Positions 8,169-16,495 of a DNA stretch of 64,000 bases are shown piece by piece. The translations under genes and the position numbers were made by a program. Under the pieces are notes generated by a model. The model was given only the letters and a program-made list of their open reading frames with translations. It was not told the DNA's origin and did not search any database. This DNA comes from Joyebacterum sp964521425. Its GTDB lineage: Bacteria > Joyebacterota > Joyebacteria > Joyebacterales > Joyebacteraceae. The first letter of the stretch is position 1; every line of letters begins with the position of its first letter. The stretch spans positions 51,081 to 115,080 of the forward strand of contig CAZFRO010000007.1 of assembly GCA_964521425.1 (NCBI GenBank), read 5' to 3'.

Positions 8169-10805
8169 CTACCTAAGGACGATGACCTTGCCGCGGCGCA
8201 CATCGTCTCCAGCCACCAGCTTCATGAAGTAGAGACCGTTGCCTACTCTGCGGCCATGTTCATCGCGACCGTCCCACATCACATCGACGGTGCCTGGGTC
8301 CATCTCATCGTCCACGAGCGTCCTCACGAGGCGACCGTCAACACTGTATATATCGAAGGTCACGTCCGCCCGAGTCGGGAGCTCAAACGACAGCGATGCC
8401 TCTCTGCCGAACGGGTTCGGCCTGGAGGGGTGGAGAACCAGCGTCGCAATCCCCGCGTCCTGAACCCCTGTCTCCTCGACGATGAACGATGCCGTCGCCA
8501 TGAGCTGACTCCGCTCCGTGCCGTCATCGGCGTAGGTGCGCCAGTAGTATGTGCCGCTGCCGAGCGACGAGGACACGGTCCACGACGTCGTGCCTGAACC
8601 CTCGGTCACGCCGCTCGTTGAAGCGACAAGACTTGTGCAGAGCTCATCATCGTACACCTGGAATCCGTACGTCAGCACGTCGCTCGGATCAGGGTCGTAC
8701 GAATTGACGACGGTGAGGTCGGGCGTTGGACTGCTCACGGTTCCGCCGTCCGGCGGATCGGAGAGCGCCGGAACCGTTGGTTTGACGTTCCCGGTCGGCG
8801 GGCCGCTGATCGTCACATCATCGACGTACCACCCGTCCTCCTCCACGTACGTGTCGGACGTGAAGCGGAACCTCAGCGAGAAGTCCGCAGTACCCACGAA
8901 ATCGTTCAGAGACAACTCCACCTCTTCCCATCCGTAGTTGTTTCCGTGGTACTTCGGTCCGACCTGGTACCACGTTGCGCCGCCGTCGGACGAGGCCTCG
9001 ACGTAGCAGTAGTCGTAGTCCGCCTCGGTATCGACCCGATGCCAGAACGACAGATCTGCCGCGGTAGCCGATGAGAAATCGATGGCTGTGGCGAGTTCAA
9101 TCCACGTGTTCCGGTAGCTGCCGTAATTCCCGCTCGGGCTGTCGGTGTAGGAGGTCGAAGGTGAATGCGACTGCGTGCTTGTAAGCCCCCAGTAGCCATC
9201 GTTCTCGACCCAGTTGCCCGTGCCGCCTTCCATATCGTCGAAGAAGACGACCGTCGGCTCCCCGACCATCCAGGAGAGTGTCTCCTCCATATAGAGCCCG
9301 TCTCCCGTTATCTCAAGCGTGAGGACCAACCCATGTCCGTCGGGCGTGCCCGCATCGACCGAGAACGAGAACGGGTCGCCGGCGTTGTCGGCAGCAGAAC
9401 CCGCCGAGATCGAGCCGAGTGTCGTGCTCGCATCGTGGAGCTGGACGTACGGGTCATCCGTCGCGATGGCCACGCTCACATTGGTGGCCCCGGCAATGAC
9501 TCCCTGGTTCTCGATTGAAACAACGAGGTCGAGAGTCTCACCGGCATCCGGCTGCTGATCGCCGTTGCCGCCGGAGAACGTGGTTCCGTCCACCGCAAGG
9601 TAGCTCCCTGCGATCCGACAGATGTACTGCTGCGGCCAGAGGTTCTCGGCATTCAGGCTCGGGATCTCACTCTCGGCCGGCCAGAATCCAGTTCCTGAGA
9701 CCTCGACGCAGAGAGACAAGACGTCTTCAATACCGTACGCCCAGTCGCACGTCGTCCCGGCGCAGTTATAGAGAATCTCGCCCGCCTGCCCCACCTGGTA
9801 TCCGTTGTACTGCGCCATGCTGTTGGCAATCACGCGGAACAACGCGTCGTCCGGCGTGTGCGCATTCGTGTAGCCCCATGGCAGGAGAACCATGCCGGCG
9901 ACCGAATGGAATGTGATGTTGGTGACAAACTCATGTGCTGTGACGAAATCTGTGTAGGCCTGTATGCAAGGCTCAGAGTGAGGAGCGGTGCCACGGTAGG
10001 TTTCGCTGCAAGGATCACCGGAGCTTCCGACTCCACCCCACTCGTAGTCGTAGTTGCGGTTTGGATCCACTCCGTAGCAGAACGAGCCGGCATTGTTGCG
10101 TCGGTTCTTCCGCCACATGCCTCCGCCGCCTGGATCCGTCAACTCGTTGTAGCAATAGCCGTCCGGGTTCACGACCGGGACGAACCAGATCTCCCGGTTG
10201 TCTACGAGGAACGTGGCCTCCGGATCGGTCCCGTAGTTAGAGGTCAGCCAGGTCATGTAGTGCAAGAGGACTTCAATCGACATGGGCTCGCGCGCGTGAT
10301 GCAGACCGTCGAGGAGAATCTCAGGCTCGGTCTCATCCACACCCGGGTTGTCCGAGATCTTGATCGCCCAGATGTCGCGTCCCTCGATGCTCGTACCGAT
10401 GCTTATCTTCTCACCAACGATCGATGGGTACGCGGCGATGAGACCGTCGATGAAATCGATGGTCTCGGAGAAGGTGTGAAAATCACCGAAGTTGGGACCG
10501 CGCACGCGGGTGGCATAGAACTCCGCCATGTCCTCGATCTCTACCTCCACGCCGAACCCGAGCGCACGGAGTTCCTCGATCTGGGCGTCGTTGGTAACTA
10601 TCTCCACCATCAGCCCGGGCTTGGATTTCATGATGTCCATGCCCTCGAGGTTCACGAATCGATACCAGTCCGCCATGGATGCGAACTCAACTCTCGCCTG
10701 GATATACGGTCCGTCCGGACCTGACGCCGTAACTCCCACCGCAAGACCGAGCAGAAGGCCGGCCACCGTCAGAACCGCAAGAAAGGACTTCGAGACACGC
10801 GCCAT
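8169..10805 (-). CDS. Secreted M14 zinc carboxypeptidase with jelly-roll and FlgD-like sorting domains
   Basis: An 878-residue protein. ATG 10805 is preferred over 10811 because AAGGGAG lies 9 bases upstream. The signal peptide is residues 1-27. The peptidase domain runs to ~440: HHAREP near residue 170 (HxxE zinc ligands), NPDGY, KNRR (substrate Arg region), TFHS (third ligand), and CVEVSG (catalytic Glu region). Next come a CARDB-like beta domain, an immune-inhibitor-A-like jelly roll (FFDDMEGGTGNW... DDVTISG), a fibronectin-like segment and the FlgD-like C-terminal domain ending GKVIVLR. It probably digests extracellular protein or peptides. It stands alone with its own promoter and terminator. 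Confidence 0.9.
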   Translation of the reverse strand: MARVSKSFLAVLTVAGLLLGLAVGVTASGPDGPYIQARVEFASMADWYRFVNLEGMDIMKSKPGLMVEIVTNDAQIEELRALGFGVEVEIEDMAEFYATRVRGPNFGDFHTFSETIDFIDGLIAAYPSIVGEKISIGTSIEGRDIWAIKISDNPGVDETEPEILLDGLHHAREPMSIEVLLHYMTWLTSNYGTDPEATFLVDNREIWFVPVVNPDGYCYNELTDPGGGGMWRKNRRNNAGSFCYGVDPNRNYDYEWGGVGSSGDPCSETYRGTAPHSEPCIQAYTDFVTAHEFVTNITFHSVAGMVLLPWGYTNAHTPDDALFRVIANSMAQYNGYQVGQAGEILYNCAGTTCDWAYGIEDVLSLCVEVSGTGFWPAESEIPSLNAENLWPQQYICRIAGSYLAVDGTTFSGGNGDQQPDAGETLDLVVSIENQGVIAGATNVSVAIATDDPYVQLHDASTTLGSISAGSAADNAGDPFSFSVDAGTPDGHGLVLTLEITGDGLYMEETLSWMVGEPTVVFFDDMEGGTGNWVENDGYWGLTSTQSHSPSTSYTDSPSGNYGSYRNTWIELATAIDFSSATAADLSFWHRVDTEADYDYCYVEASSDGGATWYQVGPKYHGNNYGWEEVELSLNDFVGTADFSLRFRFTSDTYVEEDGWYVDDVTISGPPTGNVKPTVPALSDPPDGGTVSSPTPDLTVVNSYDPDPSDVLTYGFQVYDDELCTSLVASTSGVTEGSGTTSWTVSSSLGSGTYYWRTYADDGTERSQLMATASFIVEETGVQDAGIATLVLHPSRPNPFGREASLSFELPTRADVTFDIYSVDGRLVRTLVDDEMDPGTVDVMWDGRDEHGRRVGNGLYFMKLVAGDDVRRGKVIVLR

Positions 10806-10879
10806 GGTCATCGGCTCCCTTCGTGATGAAACTACCCTCGTGAAATCACCATGTATCACACATTTGACCCTAGCTTACT

Positions 10880-10908
10880 ATAATAGCACAGAATGCTCAG
10901 AGAATCAA
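10880..10908 (-). promoter_or_regulatory. Promoter of the M14 carboxypeptidase gene
   Basis: Minus strand TTGATT (10908-10903), 17 bases, TATTAT (10885-10880); about 75 bases from the start codon. Confidence 0.65.
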
Positions 10909-10932
10909 TAATTGGTCGTTCAGGGGGGGTCT

Positions 10933-12063
10933 CTACCTTCGGGGACCAGTCGTATCGATCGAAAGCACGCCGCCCTCGGAGGCGTGGCCCAGGCGCGGCA
11001 TCCACGATTCCAGCTTCGCTGCCGCTCCGGGAATCCTGAGCCCCAGGCTCAGTGGTCCGGGGCCTAGTGCACGCACGAGCCTGCTCAGCCGCCTCGTATG
11101 GTTGAGCACCGGCACAATCTCTTGAGCGGCACGTCTGCAATAGATCGTCGACGCGTCCGATCCACCACCCTCTGCTTCGCTTGTCGCCTCAGCCGCCAGG
11201 CGACCGCTCGCTATCGAATAGGAGATCCCCTCACCGGTGATCGGATCCGCCAGGCCGGCGGCATCACCCACAACGAGGATGCGCCCCATGGCGAGACCCG
11301 CCTTCTTGACCTCAGCCGGTGTGGGCCGCGCGAAGTGACCTTCCATCCTCCAGGAACTCAAACCACGCTTTTCGATGAAGCGATCGACGTCGCGGATGTA
11401 GCCCGGACCAAGCGGCGCCGTTCCACAGACGCCTATGTTCAGATGATCCCTCTTTGGGAAGACCCAGCCGTATCCTCCGCGGCACACATCACCATCGATG
11501 ATCACCCTGTCGAGGAACGGCTCGAGAGCGAGAGGCGTTTCGGGGAATACGCGCGCGTATGCCGCGGCCGAAAGCCTGAGTGTCGGCATGCCGACCATAC
11601 CGCGGATGGAGCCCCTGACACCATCGGCCGCCACAAGATGGGGAGCGCCGAGAGTGCGCGAACCAACCACAATCTCTACGCGGTCACCGAGGTCGGTGAC
11701 GGAATCAACGGCAGCACCAAACTCCACACGCGCCCCTGCACGCATCGCGCGCTCGGCAAGGTACTCGTCGAGTTCCTTCCGCGAGGTCGTGGCGACTGTT
11801 GTGTCGCGCCCGGTCCAGGTCACGGTTACACGCGGACCGACCACGATCTCACTGGTTCGGACGTTGTGGTGAATGATGCTGTTGACGGATGGACCGAGAA
11901 GCCCCAGGGCCCTCGAGGAGAGCCCACCGGCACACGGCTTTGAGCGCGGGAACTCTGCCTTCTCGAACACTGCGATGCGGAGACCCAGCTCGGCCGCACG
12001 CTCGGCACAACTGCTTCCCGCGGGCCCTGCACCCACGACTATGAGATCGAAGCGCTCGTTCAC
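10933..12063 (-). CDS. Geranylgeranyl-reductase-family FAD-dependent oxidoreductase
   Basis: A 376-residue flavoprotein starting at GTG 12063, one base after the stop of the upstream gene, whose last codons supply the GGAG ribosome site. The N-terminal DLIVVGAGPAGSSCAERAAELG is the FAD-binding GxGxxG fold. FPRSKPCAGGLS is the hallmark PCGG-like motif of geranylgeranyl reductases, and GRILVVGDAAGLADPITGEGI binds the FAD ribityl/pyrophosphate. Members reduce isoprenoid double bonds (chlorophyll, archaeal lipids, menaquinone side chains) or act on other hydrophobic substrates. Here the substrate is unknown; a quinone or lipid isoprenoid is a reasonable guess. It is co-transcribed with a lipoprotein phosphoesterase. 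Confidence 0.88.
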   Translation of the reverse strand: MNERFDLIVVGAGPAGSSCAERAAELGLRIAVFEKAEFPRSKPCAGGLSSRALGLLGPSVNSIIHHNVRTSEIVVGPRVTVTWTGRDTTVATTSRKELDEYLAERAMRAGARVEFGAAVDSVTDLGDRVEIVVGSRTLGAPHLVAADGVRGSIRGMVGMPTLRLSAAAYARVFPETPLALEPFLDRVIIDGDVCRGGYGWVFPKRDHLNIGVCGTAPLGPGYIRDVDRFIEKRGLSSWRMEGHFARPTPAEVKKAGLAMGRILVVGDAAGLADPITGEGISYSIASGRLAAEATSEAEGGGSDASTIYCRRAAQEIVPVLNHTRRLSRLVRALGPGPLSLGLRIPGAAAKLESWMPRLGHASEGGVLSIDTTGPRR

Positions 12064-12064
12064 G

Positions 12065-13852
12065 TTACTCCAGTATCAGCTCGCCGAAGCTCTTCGGGTT
12101 GTAGTCTATCGGAACCTGCCAATCGGCCTGGGACTGCGTCCGCTGCTGCTTGCGCCGGAAGTTCAGGCCCCATACTCCAGTCTCTCCAGAGCCCACGCCG
12201 AATGCGCTGAACGGCAGCCTCACCTCCGCGCGCCAGCCTTCATCCGTCGTCCGGCACGTGATCTCGTACTCTCCATCCCACGACGCATCGACCGTGTAGC
12301 GCATATTCTCGTCGAACGTTATCCTCTGGTCGAAGACCGTGCCAATTGAGTTCACGTAGACCTGGTAGACGACCATCTCGTCCGGATCCGGATGGAAGAA
12401 GAACCCGATGCAGTCGTCCATGTAGACGGGACCGTCCCGCTTCTCGACGGCGGCTTGAATGCCCTCGGCCTCCGGGTCGTTGCAGATGGCCATCACATAG
12501 AGATTGTCGGCATCGTGCCCAAAACCGAATGCCGTCTTCCCCTCGACCTCATAGCCCGCGTAGGCAGGGTAGAACCTCGATATGAAGGCCGTCGCCGGCC
12601 AGTCATCAGCTACTGCATCGATCCCCGGAGCCGGCGAGAGTTCGTGAGCGGAGGCGGATCTCACGACACGGAGCGGCACGGTGGCTTCAATCGTCCTGCC
12701 GTTTGTCAGAGGATAGGTCACGCTGAAATCCGGAACAGGGTAGAGCTCGCCCACGTTCCGCAGACGGACTGGAAACTCGCCTGTCTCACCGGGAGCGATC
12801 TCAACCTGGAACGACTCGGGGTCGGCCACCCACCCTATCGGGAGATTCCAGCCGGCCTCATCCTGGATCGCAACGACGCCCTCATTCGCGATCGTCACGG
12901 TCACGTCCACCCACTCGGCCGCGCCTTCAGCCAGCGGGATACTGCTCACGGAGATGAGACTCCCCTCGATCCTGGACATCTCACGCTCGTTAGCGATCGT
13001 GTTGACGTCCCAGGGATGGACGCTCCCCGCGTGTATGATGGCCAGGTCGTGGCCACCGTCGCCAACCGTGGCCCACGCGAACTGGAAGAACTCGCCACGC
13101 GCAACAGGCTCGCTATCCGCCCGGTACATATGACCGCCGGAACTGCCTATGCTCGAGTACGGGATTCCGTCGTATTCCCCTGCGAAGTAGTGGTGGTAGT
13201 GCCCGGTGAAGACGGCATCCACACCGTACTCGACAAACAGATCGTGCACGGCGTCCGGGTTGCCGTTGGCCGTCGAGGCTGCCCAGAACGGCTTATGGTA
13301 GAAGACGAAGATTCTGGCTGACTCGCGGTGGGTCTCGAGGTCCTCGGTGAGCCAGGTAAGCTGCTCGTCAGAGATATCAGACCACGACTCAAGCCTGCTG
13401 TTGTCGAGAATCACGAAATGGGTGCTCTCGTGATCGAACGAGTAGTATGTCGCGAATCCCGTCTTCAGGGTGTAGAGGGAATCGGACTCGTCGCTCCAGA
13501 TATCATGGTTGCCTGCGAGGAGGAACCAGGGAGCCTCGAGTTCGCCCAGAAACGCCAGTACGGTGTCCCATTCGGCGCTCACGGCCTCCATATCGTCGGT
13601 ATAGCCCTCTATCTGGTCACCCACGGTGACTACGATATCGGGTCTCAAGAGGTTGATCTCATCGATTATGGCCGGGTATACGCCCTCCGTATGCCCGCCC
13701 GTCCTGTCGCTCAGGATCACCATCCGGAATGTCGCATCATGCTCAGCCACCGGCGGCGCCTTCGCAGCGTTCGTCGCGGCGCACCCCACCAGAGCAACGG
13801 CAAGGGCCATCCCGGCCACCGTGCTGATTGCCCGTACCCGTAGAGCTGTCAA
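12065..13852 (-). CDS. Lipoprotein metallophosphoesterase with CBM9-like C-terminal domain
   Basis: A 595-residue product if started at TTG 13852, which has GGGAGGG four bases upstream and gives a clean signal peptide with lipobox ALVGC. The calcineurin-like domain (about 45-300) shows ILSDRTGG, TVGDQ, AGNHDIW, FYHKP and GHYHHYF, the usual metal-binding series, but the first DxH motif reads DRT, so one His ligand is replaced. A beta-sandwich middle region follows. The last ~200 residues (FGFGHDADNLYVMAIC... MDDCIGFFFHPDP... NFRRKQQR) match the family-9 carbohydrate-binding/DOMON-like fold. It is the first gene of a two-gene unit with the GGR-type oxidoreductase. Periplasmic or outer-membrane-facing phosphoesterase; substrate unknown. 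Confidence 0.85.
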   Translation of the reverse strand: MTALRVRAISTVAGMALAVALVGCAATNAAKAPPVAEHDATFRMVILSDRTGGHTEGVYPAIIDEINLLRPDIVVTVGDQIEGYTDDMEAVSAEWDTVLAFLGELEAPWFLLAGNHDIWSDESDSLYTLKTGFATYYSFDHESTHFVILDNSRLESWSDISDEQLTWLTEDLETHRESARIFVFYHKPFWAASTANGNPDAVHDLFVEYGVDAVFTGHYHHYFAGEYDGIPYSSIGSSGGHMYRADSEPVARGEFFQFAWATVGDGGHDLAIIHAGSVHPWDVNTIANEREMSRIEGSLISVSSIPLAEGAAEWVDVTVTIANEGVVAIQDEAGWNLPIGWVADPESFQVEIAPGETGEFPVRLRNVGELYPVPDFSVTYPLTNGRTIEATVPLRVVRSASAHELSPAPGIDAVADDWPATAFISRFYPAYAGYEVEGKTAFGFGHDADNLYVMAICNDPEAEGIQAAVEKRDGPVYMDDCIGFFFHPDPDEMVVYQVYVNSIGTVFDQRITFDENMRYTVDASWDGEYEITCRTTDEGWRAEVRLPFSAFGVGSGETGVWGLNFRRKQQRTQSQADWQVPIDYNPKSFGELILE

Positions 13853-13898
13853 TGTGCCCTCCCTTTGACTGGTCGCTCGCTCCTTGGCATTCGCTCCG

Positions 13899-13927
13899 AT
13901 GCTAGTACCACACGTGCCTGTTGTCAA
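13899..13927 (-). promoter_or_regulatory. Promoter of the phosphoesterase/GGR operon
   Basis: Minus strand TTGACA (13927-13922), 17 bases, TAGCAT (13904-13899). A perfect -35 box; the predicted leader is about 40 bases. Confidence 0.65.
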
Positions 13928-14102
13928 TCCGCACTCGATGGCGGGCCGACGGCGTATCGATCCGGGATTCGCGGCGAACATGTGGCGGGCGGACGTCCGA
14001 CCAACGCCAATCCGCCGCGTGTAGAATCCGTGCCAACTCGCGCGCGACACTCAACATCTTTCGCGAGGACGATTCGCGAAGAAGAAGAGTGTAACTTTGT
14101 AT

Positions 14103-14130
14103 TTGACTCCGGAGGGCGTGTTGCTAATAT
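14103..14130 (+). promoter_or_regulatory. Promoter of the zinc-ribbon/DUF2007 gene
   Basis: TTGACT (14103-14108), 16 bases, TAATAT (14125-14130), roughly 50 bases before the start codon. Confidence 0.65.
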
Positions 14131-14183
14131 CTTAGTCGTTCGTCTTCGAGCCACCCATCAACGACAGCGTGGAGGATTACAGG

Positions 14184-14522
14184 GTGCGCATCTGTCCCGA
14201 GTGTGAAACCGTTTACGAAGAACCAGGCATCGACGTCTGTCCAAACTGTGATGTTCCTCTGATGGACAAGGTCGAGGAACTCGATGCGGCGCCGACGGTG
14301 GACGACAGCAACCTCCCGTCGGACGGTCTCATCGTCATCGAGTCAACAGATGACGATGACAGGATCGGGCTTCTGCGAGAACTGCTCGAGGATGGCGGCA
14401 TCCCCTGCTTCCTGAGTGATGAACTCTTCACAGAGGAACCGACCGCGCTTGAGAAGATGGTGATGATTCCGCGAGAGATGGAGAGCGACGCGCGGAAGCT
14501 CATCAGAAACTATTTCTCCTGA
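14184..14522 (+). CDS. Zinc-ribbon plus DUF2007-like protein
   Basis: A 112-residue cytoplasmic protein. GTG 14184 is chosen because GGAGG (14171-14175) lies 8 bases upstream; the earlier GTG 14169 overlaps that site. Residues 1-30 form a zinc ribbon with two CPxC knuckles (CPEC, CPNC). The second half (IESTDDDDRIGLLRELLEDGGIPCFLSDE... MIPREMESDARKLI) matches the DUF2007 'signal transducing' fold, related to PII-like ferredoxin folds. It is flanked by its own promoter and an excellent terminator, so it is expressed alone. No partner is evident; the role is unknown. Confidence 0.8.
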   Translation: MRICPECETVYEEPGIDVCPNCDVPLMDKVEELDAAPTVDDSNLPSDGLIVIESTDDDDRIGLLRELLEDGGIPCFLSDELFTEEPTALEKMVMIPREMESDARKLIRNYFS

Positions 14523-14561
14523 CGTAGTCGGCGCGCGTGAGACTCAACTCAAGACAATACG

Positions 14562-14601
14562 GAACGAGGCGAACCGTGAAGGATCGCCTCGTTCTTTTGT
14601 T
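14562..14601 (+). terminator. Rho-independent terminator of the DUF2007 gene
   Basis: A perfect 11-bp stem GAACGAGGCGA / TCGCCTCGTTC followed by TTTTGTTT. The best terminator in the window. Confidence 0.9.
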
Positions 14602-14630
14602 TCGATGATGGATGCACCCGGACGCGGGCG

Positions 14631-14684
14631 GGAGGCTCCGCCACACTGAGCATCGCCTGCCCCGAAGCTCTGCCACACTGAGCG
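14631..14684. repeat. Two copies of a 16-bp direct repeat
   Basis: CTC(C/T)GCCACACTGAGC occurs twice, about 32 bases apart, between the DUF2007 terminator and the stop codon of the adenosine-specific kinase gene. No function is apparent. Confidence 0.45.
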
Positions 14685-15167
14685 CTATCTCTTGTGACCT
14701 ATCATCCTCAAGAACTCCCTGCGCTTCTCCGCATCCTGAGGCCCCTCGACACCGAGCGGAGCAGAACCATCTATAACTCCCAGGATGCCTCTGCCGCTGC
14801 CGTTTTCGGCGGCGACTACGTCGACGGGATTCCCCGTGGCGCAGTAAACGGAGCACACCTCCTGACACGCCTTCACCGCAGAGAGGACACTGATGGGGAA
14901 CGCCTCCTCCATGACTATCACGAACGTGTGCCCGGCTCCGACAGCCTCCATGATCGCGACCGCCGCATTCTCCAGCTTGTCGCTGTTGCCATCGTGACGG
15001 ATGAGACACGGCCCGGACGCCTCGGCAAACGCGATCCCGAATTTCACAACCGGAGAAGAGGTCACCATGATCTCGTACAAATCCTCGACGGTCTTGATGA
15101 AGTGACTCTGCCCGAGGATGATGTTCGACCCCTCGGGGAACTCGATGGCAATGCTCCTGAGCTCCAT
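14685..15167 (-). CDS. Adenosine-specific kinase family protein
   Basis: A 160-residue protein, exactly the usual family length when started at ATG 15167 (AAGGAG 6 bases upstream). The N-terminal MELRSIAIEFPEGSNIILGQSHFIKTVEDL, central VVKFGIAFAEASG and GNSDKL, and C-terminal CATGNPVDVVAAE and RGILGVIDG are the conserved blocks of the family known from archaeal crystal structures as adenosine-specific kinase (PF04008). Members are common in archaea and scattered in bacteria. Biochemistry of the family is thin, so the activity is inferred by similarity. The gene is expressed from its own promoter, divergent from a glycosyltransferase gene. Confidence 0.88.
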   Translation of the reverse strand: MELRSIAIEFPEGSNIILGQSHFIKTVEDLYEIMVTSSPVVKFGIAFAEASGPCLIRHDGNSDKLENAAVAIMEAVGAGHTFVIVMEEAFPISVLSAVKACQEVCSVYCATGNPVDVVAAENGSGRGILGVIDGSAPLGVEGPQDAEKRREFLRMIGHKR

Positions 15168-15216
15168 GGGCTTCTCCTTGTCACGTGTGGGCGGTTCAGT
15201 CACACACATCGTTGTC

Positions 15217-15245
15217 ATCATACCGCGATTCGGGGGGAGAGTGAA
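15217..15245 (-). promoter_or_regulatory. Promoter of the adenosine-specific kinase gene
   Basis: Minus strand TTCACT (15245-15240), 17 bases, TATGAT (15222-15217). Confidence 0.55.
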
Positions 15246-15284
15246 GGGCCCTGTACAAGTGAAGGGCCCTGCACGAGTGCAGGG
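15240..15284. repeat. 18-bp tandem repeat with hairpin between divergent promoters
   Basis: AGTGAAGGGCCCTG(T/C)AC.A(G) is repeated at 15240 and 15258, so the -35 box of the minus-strand promoter is duplicated. CCCTGCAC-GA-GTGCAGGG (15267-15284) is a perfect inverted repeat just ahead of the plus-strand promoter. It could be a terminator or a binding site. Confidence 0.6.
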
Positions 15285-15291
15285 CTTGCAG

Positions 15292-15320
15292 TTGACCTTG
15301 GGGGAAGATGCGTCTAGACT
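15292..15320 (+). promoter_or_regulatory. Promoter of the glycosyltransferase gene
   Basis: TTGACC (15292-15297), 17 bases, TAGACT (15315-15320). It rules out the ATG at 15308 as the start and leaves a leader of about 26 bases to GTG 15353. Confidence 0.6.
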
Positions 15321-15352
15321 GTGACAACGTGTGGCTCACCCAGGAGAGACGA

Positions 15353-16495
15353 GTGCGGGTCCTATATCTGTCAGAAGTTCAGTGGCTCTCGCAGGTGTCG
15401 CGGAAGCACCAGATGATACGGCGCTTCCCACGGGACTGGGAGATCCTGTTCATCTCACCTATCAACTCCCGCAAAGACGAGAACAGCTTCAGAGAGAGAG
15501 AGACAAGAGTCCCGGCCCGCGCACGCTACGTCTCGATCCCGCTTCCCAAGCCGGATTCACTCATTCCGCCGATCCGTTCCTTCACAAGATTCCTGACAGC
15601 CCTCGGTCGTCGCTCGGTGCTTCGTGCGGTAGAGACGTTCAGGCCCGACGTCGTCGTCTGCTCCTATATCTGGGCGGCCCCGTTTGTCTCCGACATCCAG
15701 AAAGCGGGCGTCCCGGTCATCTACGACTGCAACGATCTCCACCCCCAGTTCTACCCGTGCTGCCGGGAAGAAGCGGAGGGCATGTTCCGCGCGATGACGT
15801 CGGTTGTGGACGAGGTCGTCGCTTCGTCGGAGCATCTGAGGAACGAGTGTGGGCGCGGCTGCCTCATCGGCAACGGTGTGGACCTTGCCACGTTCAAGGG
15901 GAAGCAGGAGACTCCAATCCCTGAGGTCATAGCCGAAAGCCAGCTCTCGGATTGCGAAGATCTGGTGATCTACGTGGGATCGATAGACGGCAGGCTCGAC
16001 TTCGGGATCCTGCGGCGCGTTCTCGAGGCGGTCACGGCGCGCGACAGGCGCACGGGTCTTGTTCTCAGCGGTAGGATCTTCGACTCGGCGAGGGCCGAGA
16101 GGGAGGCTCTCGAACAGGCGTTCCCGGATTCCATACTCTTCACCGGGAGAATCGAGTATGAGAAGCTCCCGCTCTTCATGTCATCCGCTGTGGTGGGAAT
16201 CACACCGTTCGTGATGACGCCGCTGACGGAGGCCATCAACCCCAACAAACTCTACATGTACGCGGCGATGGATCTCAACGTCGTCTCGACCCCCTTCTCT
16301 GAGGAGGTCCGACGGCACGACGGCAACATCTACATCGCCTCGAACCCCGGTGAGTTCGCTTCCGCGGTAGAAAAGGCGATCGGCGACGATGAACGCCGCC
16401 GATCGATTCGCGAGAAGATTGCGCTCCCGAACAGCTGGGATAAGCGGGTGGAGGAGTTTACCCGCGTCCTGTCCGGTCTCAAGCGCGCGGGCTAG
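15353..16495 (+). CDS. Glycosyltransferase (GT4-like)
   Basis: A 380-residue cytoplasmic protein from GTG 15353 (GGAGAG 6 bases upstream). The GT-B fold is suggested by an N-terminal Rossmann start (RVLYLSEVQWL), the central GNGVDLATFKG acceptor/donor hinge, LVIYVGSIDGRLDFGIL and LVLSGRIF in the donor domain, and FTGRIEYEKLPLFMSSAVVGITPF with EAINPNKLYMYAAMDLNVVSTPF, which matches the nucleotide-sugar binding region of family 4 and TuaH/GumK-like enzymes. It probably adds a sugar during surface polysaccharide or glycan synthesis; no other polysaccharide gene is adjacent. Its TAG stop shares the CTAG palindrome with the convergent gene's stop. Confidence 0.85.
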   Translation: MRVLYLSEVQWLSQVSRKHQMIRRFPRDWEILFISPINSRKDENSFRERETRVPARARYVSIPLPKPDSLIPPIRSFTRFLTALGRRSVLRAVETFRPDVVVCSYIWAAPFVSDIQKAGVPVIYDCNDLHPQFYPCCREEAEGMFRAMTSVVDEVVASSEHLRNECGRGCLIGNGVDLATFKGKQETPIPEVIAESQLSDCEDLVIYVGSIDGRLDFGILRRVLEAVTARDRRTGLVLSGRIFDSARAEREALEQAFPDSILFTGRIEYEKLPLFMSSAVVGITPFVMTPLTEAINPNKLYMYAAMDLNVVSTPFSEEVRRHDGNIYIASNPGEFASAVEKAIGDDERRRSIREKIALPNSWDKRVEEFTRVLSGLKRAG

